From: a virus
Direction: 5' to 3' (one strand)
Length of the DNA stretch: 29,649 bases
IMG/VR virus record: IMGVR_UViG_3300006315_000129
Location: 1 to 29,649 of that record
The translations under genes and the position numbers were made by a program. The notes under the pieces were generated by a model. The model did no database searches and had not been told where the DNA came from. It worked only from the letters and a program-made list of their open reading frames with translations. This document shows positions 7,600-14,430 of the stretch, piece by piece. The stretch's first letter is position 1. Each line of letters opens with the position of its first letter.

Positions 7600-8731
7600 A
7601 ACTGATACAAGAAATGCATTAGAAGCGTTTGGTGTAGAAACAACAGGTGATGAACTTATTACAAGTAAGGGCAATCTAAAAGGTGTTGTTCAAAACGAAG
7701 AAGAATTAAATTCTAATATTGATATGATATATGAGTATTGGAAGAAGAGAGGATTTCCATATTATGCTACAGATAAACAGTATAGAGAAGCACAGTTTAA
7801 AACATTACAATCTACAGACTTTAAAGGTCTATTAACGCAAGACAAAGTTATTAAACCGAATCAGACAGGATTATCTTTAGCTTGGTCGTATATGCCACAT
7901 AGTTTTGGTATACGTTGTGGTAAAATGAGAACTCCTATGGAGATATATGAAAGTGAAGAACACTTTAAAAAAGGTATACGTAAGTTATTAACAGGTAGTT
8001 TTTTTGGTAAACAATCAGTAGATACTTTAATGCCTATCGCAAGTAATTTAGAAGGTGAAATAACTGAAATATCTCCTGAATCAAAACATAAATCAGAAAG
8101 TGTAATGAGGTCTTTATTAAGAAGATATACAGGAACTCAATGTGTATCTAATTTTAGACCCACAGCAGCGGCGTGTTTATATTCACACTTTGCCCATCCA
8201 GGTGCTATGGTATGGGATATGTCAATGGGATATGGTGGACGTATATTAGGTGCAATTATATCAGATATTAATTATGTTGGTACTGATCCAGCAGAATTAA
8301 CATTTAAAGGACTACAACAAATTAAAGAAGATTTTGGTAGAGATAATAGACACTATTTCTTAAACAAGTGTGGTAGTGAAGTATTTGAACCAAAAGAAGA
8401 TAGTTTAGATTTTGCATTTACAAGTCCACCTTATTTCAATTGGGAACAATATGGTGAAGAAGAAGGACAATCATTTAATCAATATAGTGGTAATGAAGAG
8501 TGGAACAATGGCTTTTTAAGAAAGACTATACAAAATGCATATAAAGGATTAAAGAAAGATAAGTATATGGGTTTAAATGTAGCAAACATTAAATCACATA
8601 AAACCTTTGAAGATGATACAGTACGAATCGCTGTAGAAGAAGGATTTACACACACGGATACCTATAAATTACAGTTATCCTCGCAAGAATCTGGTGCAAA
8701 ATATGAGCCAGTTTTCATATTCCAGAAATAG
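7580..8731 (+). CDS. DNA methyltransferase (SPPY type), paralogue of that at 24989
   Basis: A 383-residue protein with an AdoMet-methyltransferase core in its C-terminal half. The motif I equivalent is WDMSMGYGGR (about 212-221), followed by a TDP acidic turn (235-237) and the catalytic motif IV TSPPYF (281-286). SPPY is typical of N4-cytosine and some N6-adenine amino-methyltransferases. The N-terminal ~180 residues may read the target sequence but match nothing I know. It shares TSPPYF..EQY and overall order with the protein at 24989. No cognate restriction enzyme is adjacent, so an orphan modification role, such as protecting or marking phage DNA, is likely. It overlaps the deformylase gene by 20 bases and ends the first long operon. 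Confidence 0.75.
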   Translation: MKKLTNKTDTRNALEAFGVETTGDELITSKGNLKGVVQNEEELNSNIDMIYEYWKKRGFPYYATDKQYREAQFKTLQSTDFKGLLTQDKVIKPNQTGLSLAWSYMPHSFGIRCGKMRTPMEIYESEEHFKKGIRKLLTGSFFGKQSVDTLMPIASNLEGEITEISPESKHKSESVMRSLLRRYTGTQCVSNFRPTAAACLYSHFAHPGAMVWDMSMGYGGRILGAIISDINYVGTDPAELTFKGLQQIKEDFGRDNRHYFLNKCGSEVFEPKEDSLDFAFTSPPYFNWEQYGEEEGQSFNQYSGNEEWNNGFLRKTIQNAYKGLKKDKYMGLNVANIKSHKTFEDDTVRIAVEEGFTHTDTYKLQLSSQESGAKYEPVFIFQK

Positions 8732-8758
8732 AATCGTCTAAAAGTCGCATAAAATAAG

Positions 8759-8790
8759 GGGAAATTAACACTTGACTTTCCCGATTTTTT
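8759..8790 (+). terminator. weak intrinsic terminator candidate overlapping a promoter
   Basis: GGGAAA (8759-8764) can pair with TTTCCC (8777-8782) across a 12-base loop, and six Ts follow at 8785-8790. The stem is short. It overlaps the -35 and spacer of the next promoter, so the same bases may end the upstream transcript and start the next. Confidence 0.35.
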
Positions 8791-8800
8791 CCTGTATTAT
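8772..8800 (+). promoter_or_regulatory. sigma70-like promoter for the VWA gene (near-leaderless)
   Basis: TTGACT at 8772-8777, a 17-base spacer and TATTAT at 8795-8800. The spacer ends in TTTCCTG, identical to the promoter at 11168. Predicted transcription starts near 8807, five bases before the ATG at 8812, and no Shine-Dalgarno sequence is present. Confidence 0.65.
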
Positions 8801-8811
8801 ATATACATACT

Positions 8812-11127
8812 ATGAAAAAAAGCACTACAATTAATTTAGACACAAAAAGTCAATTAGCTAAATTACTTGCAACAGAAAATATAATCATACAACATAACGC
8901 TGTATCAACAGCAAGTTTTAACACAAAGACTCGTGTATTAACTCTTCCTATATTTAAAGAATCACACGGTGATGTTTATGATATGTTAATTGCTCACGAA
9001 TGTGCCCACGCATTATTTACTCCAGAAGACGGATGGAAAAAAATTCAAGATGATGATGAGTTAAGAACTTACGTTAACGTATTAGAAGATACTAGAATAG
9101 ACAAAAAAATTCAAAAGAAATACCCAGGAGTTGTTAAAAATTATATCAACGGATTTGATATATTAGAAAAACAAAACTTCTTTGGTATGAATAACAAAGA
9201 TTTAAATAAAGACCTTATGTTAATTGATAAGATTAATTTAAGAAGTAAATCAAGTCAAAGAATTCCATTCATATTTACTCCCGATAACAACAATTGGTTA
9301 GCAAAAGTTGACGCCATCAAAACTTTTGCTGACGTTGTTAGAGTTGCTAAAGAAATGTTGAATTGGCAGAAAAAACAAGTTGAAGATATAAAGAAATTAC
9401 CAGATTTTGATGACCACCCATTAATTAAAAATTATGATTTATCAGATGAAGACGGAGAAGATCCAGAAGATAGTAAAAAACAAGATGTTAAATCAGATGA
9501 GAATTCAGATGAACAAGATGAAAAAAATGATAAAAGAGATTCAGAAGAAAAAGGAACAGATAATGATTTAAAAGATAAAGAAAAAGAAGAAGATAAAAAA
9601 TCACTATCACCAACTCAACACGCCAAAGGTGCTGGAGGAGACCCTGCTCAGAAAAAACTTAAAGCAATTACAAACGATTTCTTTGAAGAGAAAAAAGAAC
9701 AGTTGTTAGATAAAAAAACTTCTTATGTATACGGTACATTACCAACACCAAATTATAGTCAAGTTTTAGTATCATATAAAGAATTTTTAAATGATTTTAG
9801 AACACACATTAATAAAGCATTAAATGATTATCCAACAGGTACAACTGAATATAGAAGATGGTTATTAGATAAGTTTAAAAAATTTAGAACTGAAAACAAG
9901 AAGACAGTTATGTATCTTGTTAAAGAATTTGAAATGAAAAAAGCTGCTAGTGCTTACAAGAGAGCAAGTACTGATAAAACAGGAATTATTGATCCTTTAA
10001 AATTAAAAAATTACAAATTTAGTGAAGATATATTTAAGAGAATAACTATTGTACCTGACGGTAAAAACCACGGTATGATAATGTTATTAGATTGGTCAGG
10101 TAGTATGAGTGATTGTATTTCTGATACTATTGCTCAATTAATTAACCTAGTTGAATTTGTTAGAAAAGTTAATATACCATTTGAAGTATATTTTTTCACT
10201 AGTGAAAGAGATAAATCAGAAAAAGAAATACCTTATTGGAAGTACAAACACGGTGACTTTGTTTTTGATGAATTTAAATTAGTAAATTGTGTTAGTCATA
10301 GAATGAAAAAAAATGAATTTGAAGAATCATTATTATACTTATTCCATATGGCAACATCATATGATTATAGATGGAATAGATTCGGTGATGTAGATGAGTA
10401 TCCAAAAGGAAATAATTATCAAATGCCAGACAAATATTGGTTAGGAAATACTCCTTTAAATGAAGCATTGTTAGTATGTAATTCACTAGTACCAGAATTT
10501 TTAAAGAAATATAAAGTTGAAAAACTTACTTTTATTACTTTAACTGACGGAGGTGCCAACGGTTTCAGACATAATCAGATAGTACCTATACCAGATAAAC
10601 CTACTAGAAGAATTGACGAATTAGATATAGCAGACGCTAAGAAAAAAGGACATAACTATATTAAACAAAGTTGTAGTTATGATTCTAAAATAGTTATTAC
10701 ACATAAGAATAGAAAAATAGTTTTAGTAGACGGTTGGTACGGTAGTGCTATGACCGAAACATTATTAGATATAATTAAAAAAGATTATGATCCTACAATA
10801 ATCGGTTTCTATGTTATGAAGAGAATTAGACGTTGGGATTTAGATAGATTTATCGGTGATTATAGAGATTACGACCACAAAGAAAAATTAAGACTTAAAA
10901 TACAAAAAGATTTTAGAGTTGATAATGCCGCTACAGTAAAATCAAAAGGATATGATAAGTATTTTTTACTGAACGGTAAGAAAATGAAAGTACAGAATTT
11001 TAATCTACAAGACGCAACAGTTAAAAAAGGAACTGGTGCTGAGTTAAAGAGAATCTTCGGTAGAAGTATGAAGAATCGACTAGTTTCAAGAGTAGTTTTA
11101 AACAAATTTATAGCGGAGGTCGCTTAA
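8812..11127 (+). CDS. CobT-like VWA protein with N-terminal HExxH domain
   Basis: A 771-residue protein in three parts. Residues 1-200 carry AHECAHALF (HExxH at 62-66) and a downstream LEDTRID (Glu92) that could be a third metal ligand, as in zinc metallopeptidase-like folds. Residues 205-265 are a highly acidic, low-complexity linker. From about 290 onward it resembles the CobT/VWA family, with a MIDAS motif DWSGSMS at 427-433. VWA proteins of this kind pair with MoxR/CobS-type AAA ATPases as metal-insertion or remodelling machines. The AAA partner is the next gene. True cobaltochelatase activity would also need CobN, which is not seen here, so a phage-specific chaperone or protease-like role is at least as likely. 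Confidence 0.75.
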   Translation: MKKSTTINLDTKSQLAKLLATENIIIQHNAVSTASFNTKTRVLTLPIFKESHGDVYDMLIAHECAHALFTPEDGWKKIQDDDELRTYVNVLEDTRIDKKIQKKYPGVVKNYINGFDILEKQNFFGMNNKDLNKDLMLIDKINLRSKSSQRIPFIFTPDNNNWLAKVDAIKTFADVVRVAKEMLNWQKKQVEDIKKLPDFDDHPLIKNYDLSDEDGEDPEDSKKQDVKSDENSDEQDEKNDKRDSEEKGTDNDLKDKEKEEDKKSLSPTQHAKGAGGDPAQKKLKAITNDFFEEKKEQLLDKKTSYVYGTLPTPNYSQVLVSYKEFLNDFRTHINKALNDYPTGTTEYRRWLLDKFKKFRTENKKTVMYLVKEFEMKKAASAYKRASTDKTGIIDPLKLKNYKFSEDIFKRITIVPDGKNHGMIMLLDWSGSMSDCISDTIAQLINLVEFVRKVNIPFEVYFFTSERDKSEKEIPYWKYKHGDFVFDEFKLVNCVSHRMKKNEFEESLLYLFHMATSYDYRWNRFGDVDEYPKGNNYQMPDKYWLGNTPLNEALLVCNSLVPEFLKKYKVEKLTFITLTDGGANGFRHNQIVPIPDKPTRRIDELDIADAKKKGHNYIKQSCSYDSKIVITHKNRKIVLVDGWYGSAMTETLLDIIKKDYDPTIIGFYVMKRIRRWDLDRFIGDYRDYDHKEKLRLKIQKDFRVDNAATVKSKGYDKYFLLNGKKMKVQNFNLQDATVKKGTGAELKRIFGRSMKNRLVSRVVLNKFIAEVA

Positions 11128-11167
11128 ATGATGAAAAAAACATTGAAAAATAAGGGTATTTTATATA

Positions 11168-11196
11168 TTGACTTTTCTAAAAATTTCCTGTATAAT
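11168..11196 (+). promoter_or_regulatory. sigma70-like promoter for the AAA ATPase gene
   Basis: TTGACT at 11168-11173, a 17-base spacer and a perfect TATAAT at 11191-11196. The -10-proximal seven spacer bases (TTTCCTG) are the same as at 8788-8794, so the VWA and AAA genes look co-regulated by duplicated or converged promoters. Predicted transcription starts near 11203. Confidence 0.7.
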
Positions 11197-11210
11197 ATAC
11201 TTATAATATA

Positions 11211-12461
11211 ATGATGAAAGGACGTGAAAACACTATGTTAAATCAGAAACAAATAGACTTTGTTAAACACGCTAAGAAGTTGTTTCCAAACAAAGTTGAG
11301 TTAACACTTGCTGATTTAGTACGTGCCAATAAAGAATTTGGGCATAAGTACGAACCACAATGGTTAACAAAAAATAAACAATATCGTGTAGATAGAGGTT
11401 TATTTAAATTACCAAACATAGATGATAATGTTTCAGAAGAAACTAAAGTTTCTAAAACTGAAACCGTTAAAGATAATAAAGTAAATGAAGCAGCGTATAT
11501 TGTTTCTTCTTTGACTGGCGATATTGTTCCTAAAAAAGATTCAGTATTCGTATCATTTGGTAATTATCCAGACGTAAAATCAATCGTCAAATCCAGAATG
11601 TTTTATCCTGTTTTTATTACAGGACTTTCGGGAAACGGTAAGACTATGGGAGTTACCCAAGCTTGTGCCGAAAACAGACGTGAATTGATTAGAGTCAATA
11701 TAACAATTGAAACAGACGAAGATGACTTGCTCGGCGGTTATAGATTAAGAGAAGGACAAACTGTTTGGCAAAACGGACCTGTTATAGAAGCAATGGAAAG
11801 AGGCGCAATTCTTTTACTTGATGAGATAGACCTTGCAAGTAATAAGATAATGTGTTTACAACCAATTCTTGAAGGTTCAGGAATCTTTGTTAAAAAGATT
11901 AATAAATTCGTGAAACCTGCCGAAGGATTTAACGTGATTGCTACTGCTAATACTAAAGGACAAGGTAGTGAAGACGGAAAATTTATCGGAACTAACGTGC
12001 TTAACGAAGCATTTTTAGAAAGATTTCCGATTACATTTGAACAGAAATATCCAAGTGTTAAGATAGAAGAAAAAATCTTGATTAAGACTCTTGAAAAAAA
12101 CGGTAAAAAAGACCAATCGTTTTGTAAAAAGTTAGTCACTTGGGCAGACGTTATAAGAAAAACTTTCTTTGACGGAGGCGTAGATGAGATTATCTCAACA
12201 AGAAGATTAGTCCACATTGTTCAAGCATTTACTATCTTTAAAGATAAGTTAAAAGCTATTGAAGTATGTACTAATAGATTTGATGAAGATACAAAGAATT
12301 CATTTGTAGAGTTATACCAAAAAGTTGACGGAGGTGCTACAGCAGAATCAATTGCTGAAGACCAAAGAAAAGCTGAAGTTGCTCAACAAGTGAAAGACGA
12401 AGAGAGTGAGTCAGAAGATGAGAAAGATGAATCAGATAATGATACATCAGCTCATATCTAA
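11211..12461 (+). CDS. cobS: MoxR/CobS-type AAA ATPase
   Basis: A 416-residue AAA+ ATPase, annotated as CobS in many marine T4-like phages. Walker A GLSGNGKT is at 138-145 and Walker B ILLLDEID at 200-207. Sensor-type ATANTKG (about 248-254) and an arginine-finger region EAFLERF (about 269-275) follow. The N-terminal ~115 residues contain a small helical domain, and the C-terminal ~35 residues are strongly acidic, as in the linker of the VWA partner. It likely forms a hexamer that acts on the VWA protein at 8812. The start is uncertain: ATG at 11211 would leave an 8-base leader, while ATG at 11235, 12 bases after AAAGGA, would shorten the protein by 8 residues. The cobalamin link is by family name only. 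Confidence 0.85.
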   Translation: MMKGRENTMLNQKQIDFVKHAKKLFPNKVELTLADLVRANKEFGHKYEPQWLTKNKQYRVDRGLFKLPNIDDNVSEETKVSKTETVKDNKVNEAAYIVSSLTGDIVPKKDSVFVSFGNYPDVKSIVKSRMFYPVFITGLSGNGKTMGVTQACAENRRELIRVNITIETDEDDLLGGYRLREGQTVWQNGPVIEAMERGAILLLDEIDLASNKIMCLQPILEGSGIFVKKINKFVKPAEGFNVIATANTKGQGSEDGKFIGTNVLNEAFLERFPITFEQKYPSVKIEEKILIKTLEKNGKKDQSFCKKLVTWADVIRKTFFDGGVDEIISTRRLVHIVQAFTIFKDKLKAIEVCTNRFDEDTKNSFVELYQKVDGGATAESIAEDQRKAEVAQQVKDEESESEDEKDESDNDTSAHI

Positions 12462-12474
12462 AACCTCTCAATCA

Positions 12475-12523
12475 TAGTGTAAGTCCTGAAGCGGAGGTAG
12501 TGCTCCGCTTCACTAAAACACTA
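12475..12523 (+). other. strong two-tier hairpin without U-tract
   Basis: A perfect 10-base stem, TGAAGCGGAG with CTCCGCTTCA (12487-12496 and 12503-12512), closes a 6-base loop. An outer stem pairs TAGTGT (12475-12480) with ACACTA (12518-12523). No T-run follows, so it is not a standard intrinsic terminator; transcript stabilisation, RNase processing or attenuation are possible. The AAAGGA ribosome binding site of the next small gene comes directly after it. Confidence 0.6.
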
Positions 12524-12533
12524 GAAAGGAACT

Positions 12534-12692
12534 ATGAAGGATTTTTATACAGAATATATGAACAGTACATCTAAAAGAAATAAATTAGAAAGAAAATTAG
12601 ATGAGTATAATCACACAATGGAATTAGTTAGAACTATTGTTCCAATTGTTGTTGTTATATTACAAACAATTATTTTAATTAAGATATGGTAA
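12534..12692 (+). CDS. 52-residue single-pass membrane protein
   Basis: A small open frame with a good AAAGGA site five bases before ATG. Residues 1-30 are charged and hydrophilic (SKRNKLERKLDEYNH). The C-terminal part is one hydrophobic helix (IVPIVVVILQTIILIKIW), predicting an inner-membrane protein with a cytoplasmic N-terminus or a tail-anchored form. I do not recognise the family. The stop overlaps the start of the next membrane microprotein (ATGGTAA), so the two are translationally coupled and may act together. Confidence 0.55.
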   Translation: MKDFYTEYMNSTSKRNKLERKLDEYNHTMELVRTIVPIVVVILQTIILIKIW

Positions 12693-12799
12693 AAAGAGTA
12701 ATAAAAAGTACAATTGATTTTACAATCTTTGGTTCTGCTGTACTAGGTGGAACATTAGGTTTTTTAACATTAATTGGATTTATACATTGGACGATATGA
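12686..12799 (+). CDS. 37-residue membrane microprotein
   Basis: Starts within the end of the preceding microprotein gene and ends in an ATGA overlap with the next gene. The product has a basic N-terminus (MVKRVIKS) followed by one hydrophobic, glycine-rich helix (IFGSAVLGGTLGFLTLIGF), consistent with a single membrane span with a cytoplasmic N-terminus. No known function. The tight coupling on both sides is the main argument that it is real. Confidence 0.5.
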   Translation: MVKRVIKSTIDFTIFGSAVLGGTLGFLTLIGFIHWTI

Positions 12800-13089
12800 T
12801 AAAACAAAAAACAAAAGACGTTATAAAAATCTTGGAAGATAATAAACTTACTAATATATATTCACCTGAAGACCAAATAAAAATGCAATTAAATAAAAAG
12901 GTTGAAACATTAGAATCTCAAAAAGAAGAATTAGCACTTGGTATGAAAGAGTCTAGACACCAGGAATATGTTAGAAAAGAAATGGACAAAATTAGAGCTG
13001 AAGGTTGGCAAGAGAATAGTGTATCTGATACACACAAAATTATTAAAGAAGCGGAGAGGAGGGTAAAAGAACGTGGCGATAACAGTTGA
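12796..13089 (+). CDS. small coiled-coil protein of unknown function
   Basis: About 97 residues, highly charged, with heptad-like helices throughout (for example LNKKVETLESQKEEL). An in-frame TTG exists at 12787, but the ATG at 12796 forms an ATGA overlap with the preceding stop and is preferred. No catalytic motif is visible. Its last bases contain the ribosome binding site of the bS21 gene, and the two genes overlap by 17 bases, so expression is linked to bS21. Confidence 0.6.
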   Translation: MIKQKTKDVIKILEDNKLTNIYSPEDQIKMQLNKKVETLESQKEELALGMKESRHQEYVRKEMDKIRAEGWQENSVSDTHKIIKEAERRVKERGDNS

Positions 13090-13276
13090 AGTAAGACACG
13101 GTAATGTAGAGAAAGCTATGAGAGTACTTAAAAAGAAAGTACTTAAAGCTGGTATATTAAAAGAATATAGATTAAAACAATACTACAGAAAACCATCTGA
13201 AATTAAAAGAGAAAAGAAAAAAGAAGGTATAAAGAATTACAAAAAGCAACAGAAATTAAGAGAATCAAGGATGTAA
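13073..13276 (+). CDS. rpsU: ribosomal protein bS21
   Basis: A 67-residue basic protein matching bacterial bS21: VEVRHGNVEKAMRVLKKKV, then KEYRLKQYYRKPSEIKREKK. Bacterial bS21 is about 70 residues, so it is complete. It begins with GTG, preceded by a very strong GAGAGGAGGG site at about 13053-13062. bS21 sits on the 30S platform near the anti-Shine-Dalgarno end of 16S rRNA. Phage-encoded bS21 is known, including in a pelagiphage, and is proposed to replace host bS21 and bias initiation to phage mRNAs. Here it comes just before a structured RNA candidate and in the same genome as a RimK-type ribosomal-protein modifier. Confidence 0.93.
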   Translation: MAITVEVRHGNVEKAMRVLKKKVLKAGILKEYRLKQYYRKPSEIKREKKKEGIKNYKKQQKLRESRM

Positions 13277-13280
13277 AGAT

Positions 13281-13623
13281 TTCCAACGCCTGTGCTTTGA
13301 TAACATAAATATATTATACCAGGCAATTCATAAGTCCTGGGGCGTGGAAGGTAGCCAGTCCTACATATTTTAAATATGAAAACTGGTAGTAGTTTGAGGT
13401 CTACTATAACAAAACCTCATTGAATTTAGTTATTCAGGAGCGGTAGCCTTAACCTGATGTGTTTGTTTAGCATTTGCGCTTCGTTCAACACCCCAAAAAG
13501 AACTAAAGTAGCAGACTATTTTTGGTAGTTTTGAAGTCTATAACTCAAAAAACTACCATAACTACTTGTAATTTGGAAAATAGTACTTATATAAGTAGTA
13601 GTGAGTTGCCATTAAGGGACTCA
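13281..13623 (+). ncRNA. candidate structured RNA with two pseudoknots
   Basis: Between bS21 and Hsp20 there are about 386 bases with no credible protein gene. Helices I can pair by eye nearly tile it: 13281-13290 with 13341-13349 (9 pairs, one bulge), enclosing 13319-13323 with 13336-13340; 13355-13359 with 13382-13386 around 13364-13370 with 13372-13378; an H-type pseudoknot at 13387-13419; 13434-13438 with 13453-13457; 13459-13463 with 13487-13491; a second pseudoknot-like unit at 13513-13558 with a 10-base stem; 13561-13567 with 13593-13599; and 13602-13606 with 13619-13623. The motif GGTAGCC occurs twice (13350, 13442). It could be a free-standing RNA or a long leader of the Hsp20 gene. 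No clear promoter starts it, so processing from the bS21 transcript is possible. No known family is recognised. Confidence 0.55.
13584..13597. repeat. perfect 14-base palindrome
   Basis: TACTTATATAAGTA is self-complementary. It competes with the longer pairing of 13561-13567 with 13593-13599, so it may be an alternative fold of the RNA or a DNA operator upstream of the Hsp20 gene. Confidence 0.4.
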
Positions 13624-13629
13624 TATAAT
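13601..13629 (+). promoter_or_regulatory. weak promoter candidate for Hsp20 gene
   Basis: TATAAT at 13624-13629 is a perfect -10. The -35 position 17 bases upstream is GTGAGT, matching TTGACA only at its TGA. It would start Hsp20 transcription downstream of the structured RNA. A very strong AAGGAGG site at about 13651 lies 5-6 bases before the Hsp20 ATG. Confidence 0.3.
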
Positions 13630-13662
13630 AAACGATAACTTTGCTTAATAAAGGAGGTTAAT

Positions 13663-14112
13663 ATGACCAATAAAGCATTATCTATTTTTAACAGATTAAG
13701 ACCAGTATCAGTAGGATTTGATTCTATCTTTGACCATTTCGGTTCAATGTGGGATGACGATTTTATTAATGATATACAACCGTCTTATCCACCATACAAT
13801 ATAGTTAAGTCTGGTAAGAACACTTACGATATTGAAGTTGCATTAGCAGGATTCAATAAAAAAGACATTAACGTTGAGGTTGAGAACGGTATGCTTACCA
13901 TTGAAACTAAAAAAGAAGATAAAGAATCTTCTAAAAAGGAAGATGGTGAAGTAATACATAAAGGTATATCTAAAAGATACTTCAAAAGGTCTTTCACAAT
14001 CGCTAATGATGTAAAAGTCAAAGGTGCAGAATTGAAAGATGGTCTTTTAAAAGTTTCTATGGAGAAGATTGTTCCAGAAGAAATGAAGTTAAAAACAATA
14101 GACGTTAAGTAA
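13663..14112 (+). CDS. hsp20: small heat shock protein, Hsp20 family
   Basis: A 149-residue protein with an alpha-crystallin domain at about 45-140. It has YDIEVALAGFNKKDINVEVENG, the conserved GISKRYFKRSF strand, and the A-x-L-x-x-G-x-L signature (AELKDGLLKVSM). The C-terminal TIDVK supplies an I-x-V motif used for oligomer assembly. Hsp20 is an ATP-independent holdase and is common in T4-like marine phages, where it may help capsid folding or protect proteins during infection. The gene has the strongest ribosome binding site in the window and is followed closely by an intrinsic terminator, making it the end of a transcription unit. Confidence 0.95.
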   Translation: MTNKALSIFNRLRPVSVGFDSIFDHFGSMWDDDFINDIQPSYPPYNIVKSGKNTYDIEVALAGFNKKDINVEVENGMLTIETKKEDKESSKKEDGEVIHKGISKRYFKRSFTIANDVKVKGAELKDGLLKVSMEKIVPEEMKLKTIDVK

Positions 14113-14122
14113 TAACGTATAG

Positions 14123-14155
14123 ATAGTGGCGGGGAAACTCGCCGCTATTTTTTTT
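14123..14155 (+). terminator. intrinsic terminator after Hsp20
   Basis: ATAGTGGCG (14123-14131) pairs with CGCCGCTAT (14140-14148), nine pairs including one G-T, across an 8-base loop containing GGAAAC. Eight Ts follow at 14148-14155. This is the clearest rho-independent terminator in the window. Confidence 0.85.
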
Positions 14156-14164
14156 GGCCTAGCA

Positions 14165-14193
14165 TTGACTTATAAATAGATATAGTATATAAT
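14165..14193 (+). promoter_or_regulatory. sigma70-like promoter with overlapping late-promoter motif
   Basis: TTGACT at 14165-14170, a 17-base spacer and TATAAT at 14188-14193, preceded by CTAGCA as at 20693. The spacer contains TATAAATA at 14171-14178, the T4 late promoter consensus recognised with gp55. Early and late transcription could both start here. Confidence 0.6.
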
Positions 14194-14205
14194 ATAAAGG
14201 AAATT

Positions 14206-14397
14206 ATGAATAAAATATTAATAGTGTTAATGAGTTTGATTCTTGTCAGTTGTGTACAAAATCCTAAACTATCATTTGGTAAGAAATGCGTGGAAAAAGG
14301 TGACCAGGTTCACTTTTCCTATGTGTGGGTATATGATAAAGAAGCAGGATTACAAGCAGACGAAATAACTTGCGAACTGATAGACAACCAGGATTGA
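14206..14397 (+). CDS. small lipoprotein
   Basis: A 63-residue product with a lipoprotein signal: basic start (MNK), hydrophobic stretch ILIVLMSLIL, and lipobox LVSC with cysteine at 16. The mature part is about 47 residues with two more cysteines. It would be anchored to a membrane facing the periplasm. A ribosome binding site AAAGGAAA sits four bases before the ATG, and the gene has its own promoter. No family is recognised; small phage lipoproteins are often involved in superinfection exclusion, which is only a guess here. Confidence 0.7.
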   Translation: MNKILIVLMSLILVSCVQNPKLSFGKKCVEKGDQVHFSYVWVYDKEAGLQADEITCELIDNQD

Positions 14398-14422
14398 CAT
14401 TTTAAACAAAATATTATATTAT
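14394..14422 (+). promoter_or_regulatory. sigma70-like promoter for peroxiredoxin gene (near-leaderless)
   Basis: Perfect TTGACA at 14394-14399, 17-base spacer and TATTAT at 14417-14422. The -35 overlaps the lipoprotein stop codon. Predicted transcription starts near 14429, two bases from the ATG at 14431, and no Shine-Dalgarno sequence is present. Confidence 0.65.
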
Positions 14423-14430
14423 GAGTCATT

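Noticed and set aside
11128-11211. 27-codon frame after a strong GGAGGT site downstream of the VWA gene
   Set aside because: It runs through the -35 and -10 of the AAA gene promoter and its composition is that of AT-rich noncoding DNA; the GGAGG also encodes the VWA C-terminus.
13478-13515. Glutamine riboswitch (glnA/downstream-peptide type), suggested by CGTTCA followed by AAAGTAG
   Set aside because: The conserved ACGGAAGTAGG and following segments are missing, and the downstream gene is Hsp20, not a nitrogen gene.
13277-13662. tRNA, tmRNA or RNase P RNA in the large gap
   Set aside because: No T-loop GTTCRA context with a matching acceptor stem, no tmRNA tag sequence or CCA end, and no RNase P core motifs could be placed on the helices.
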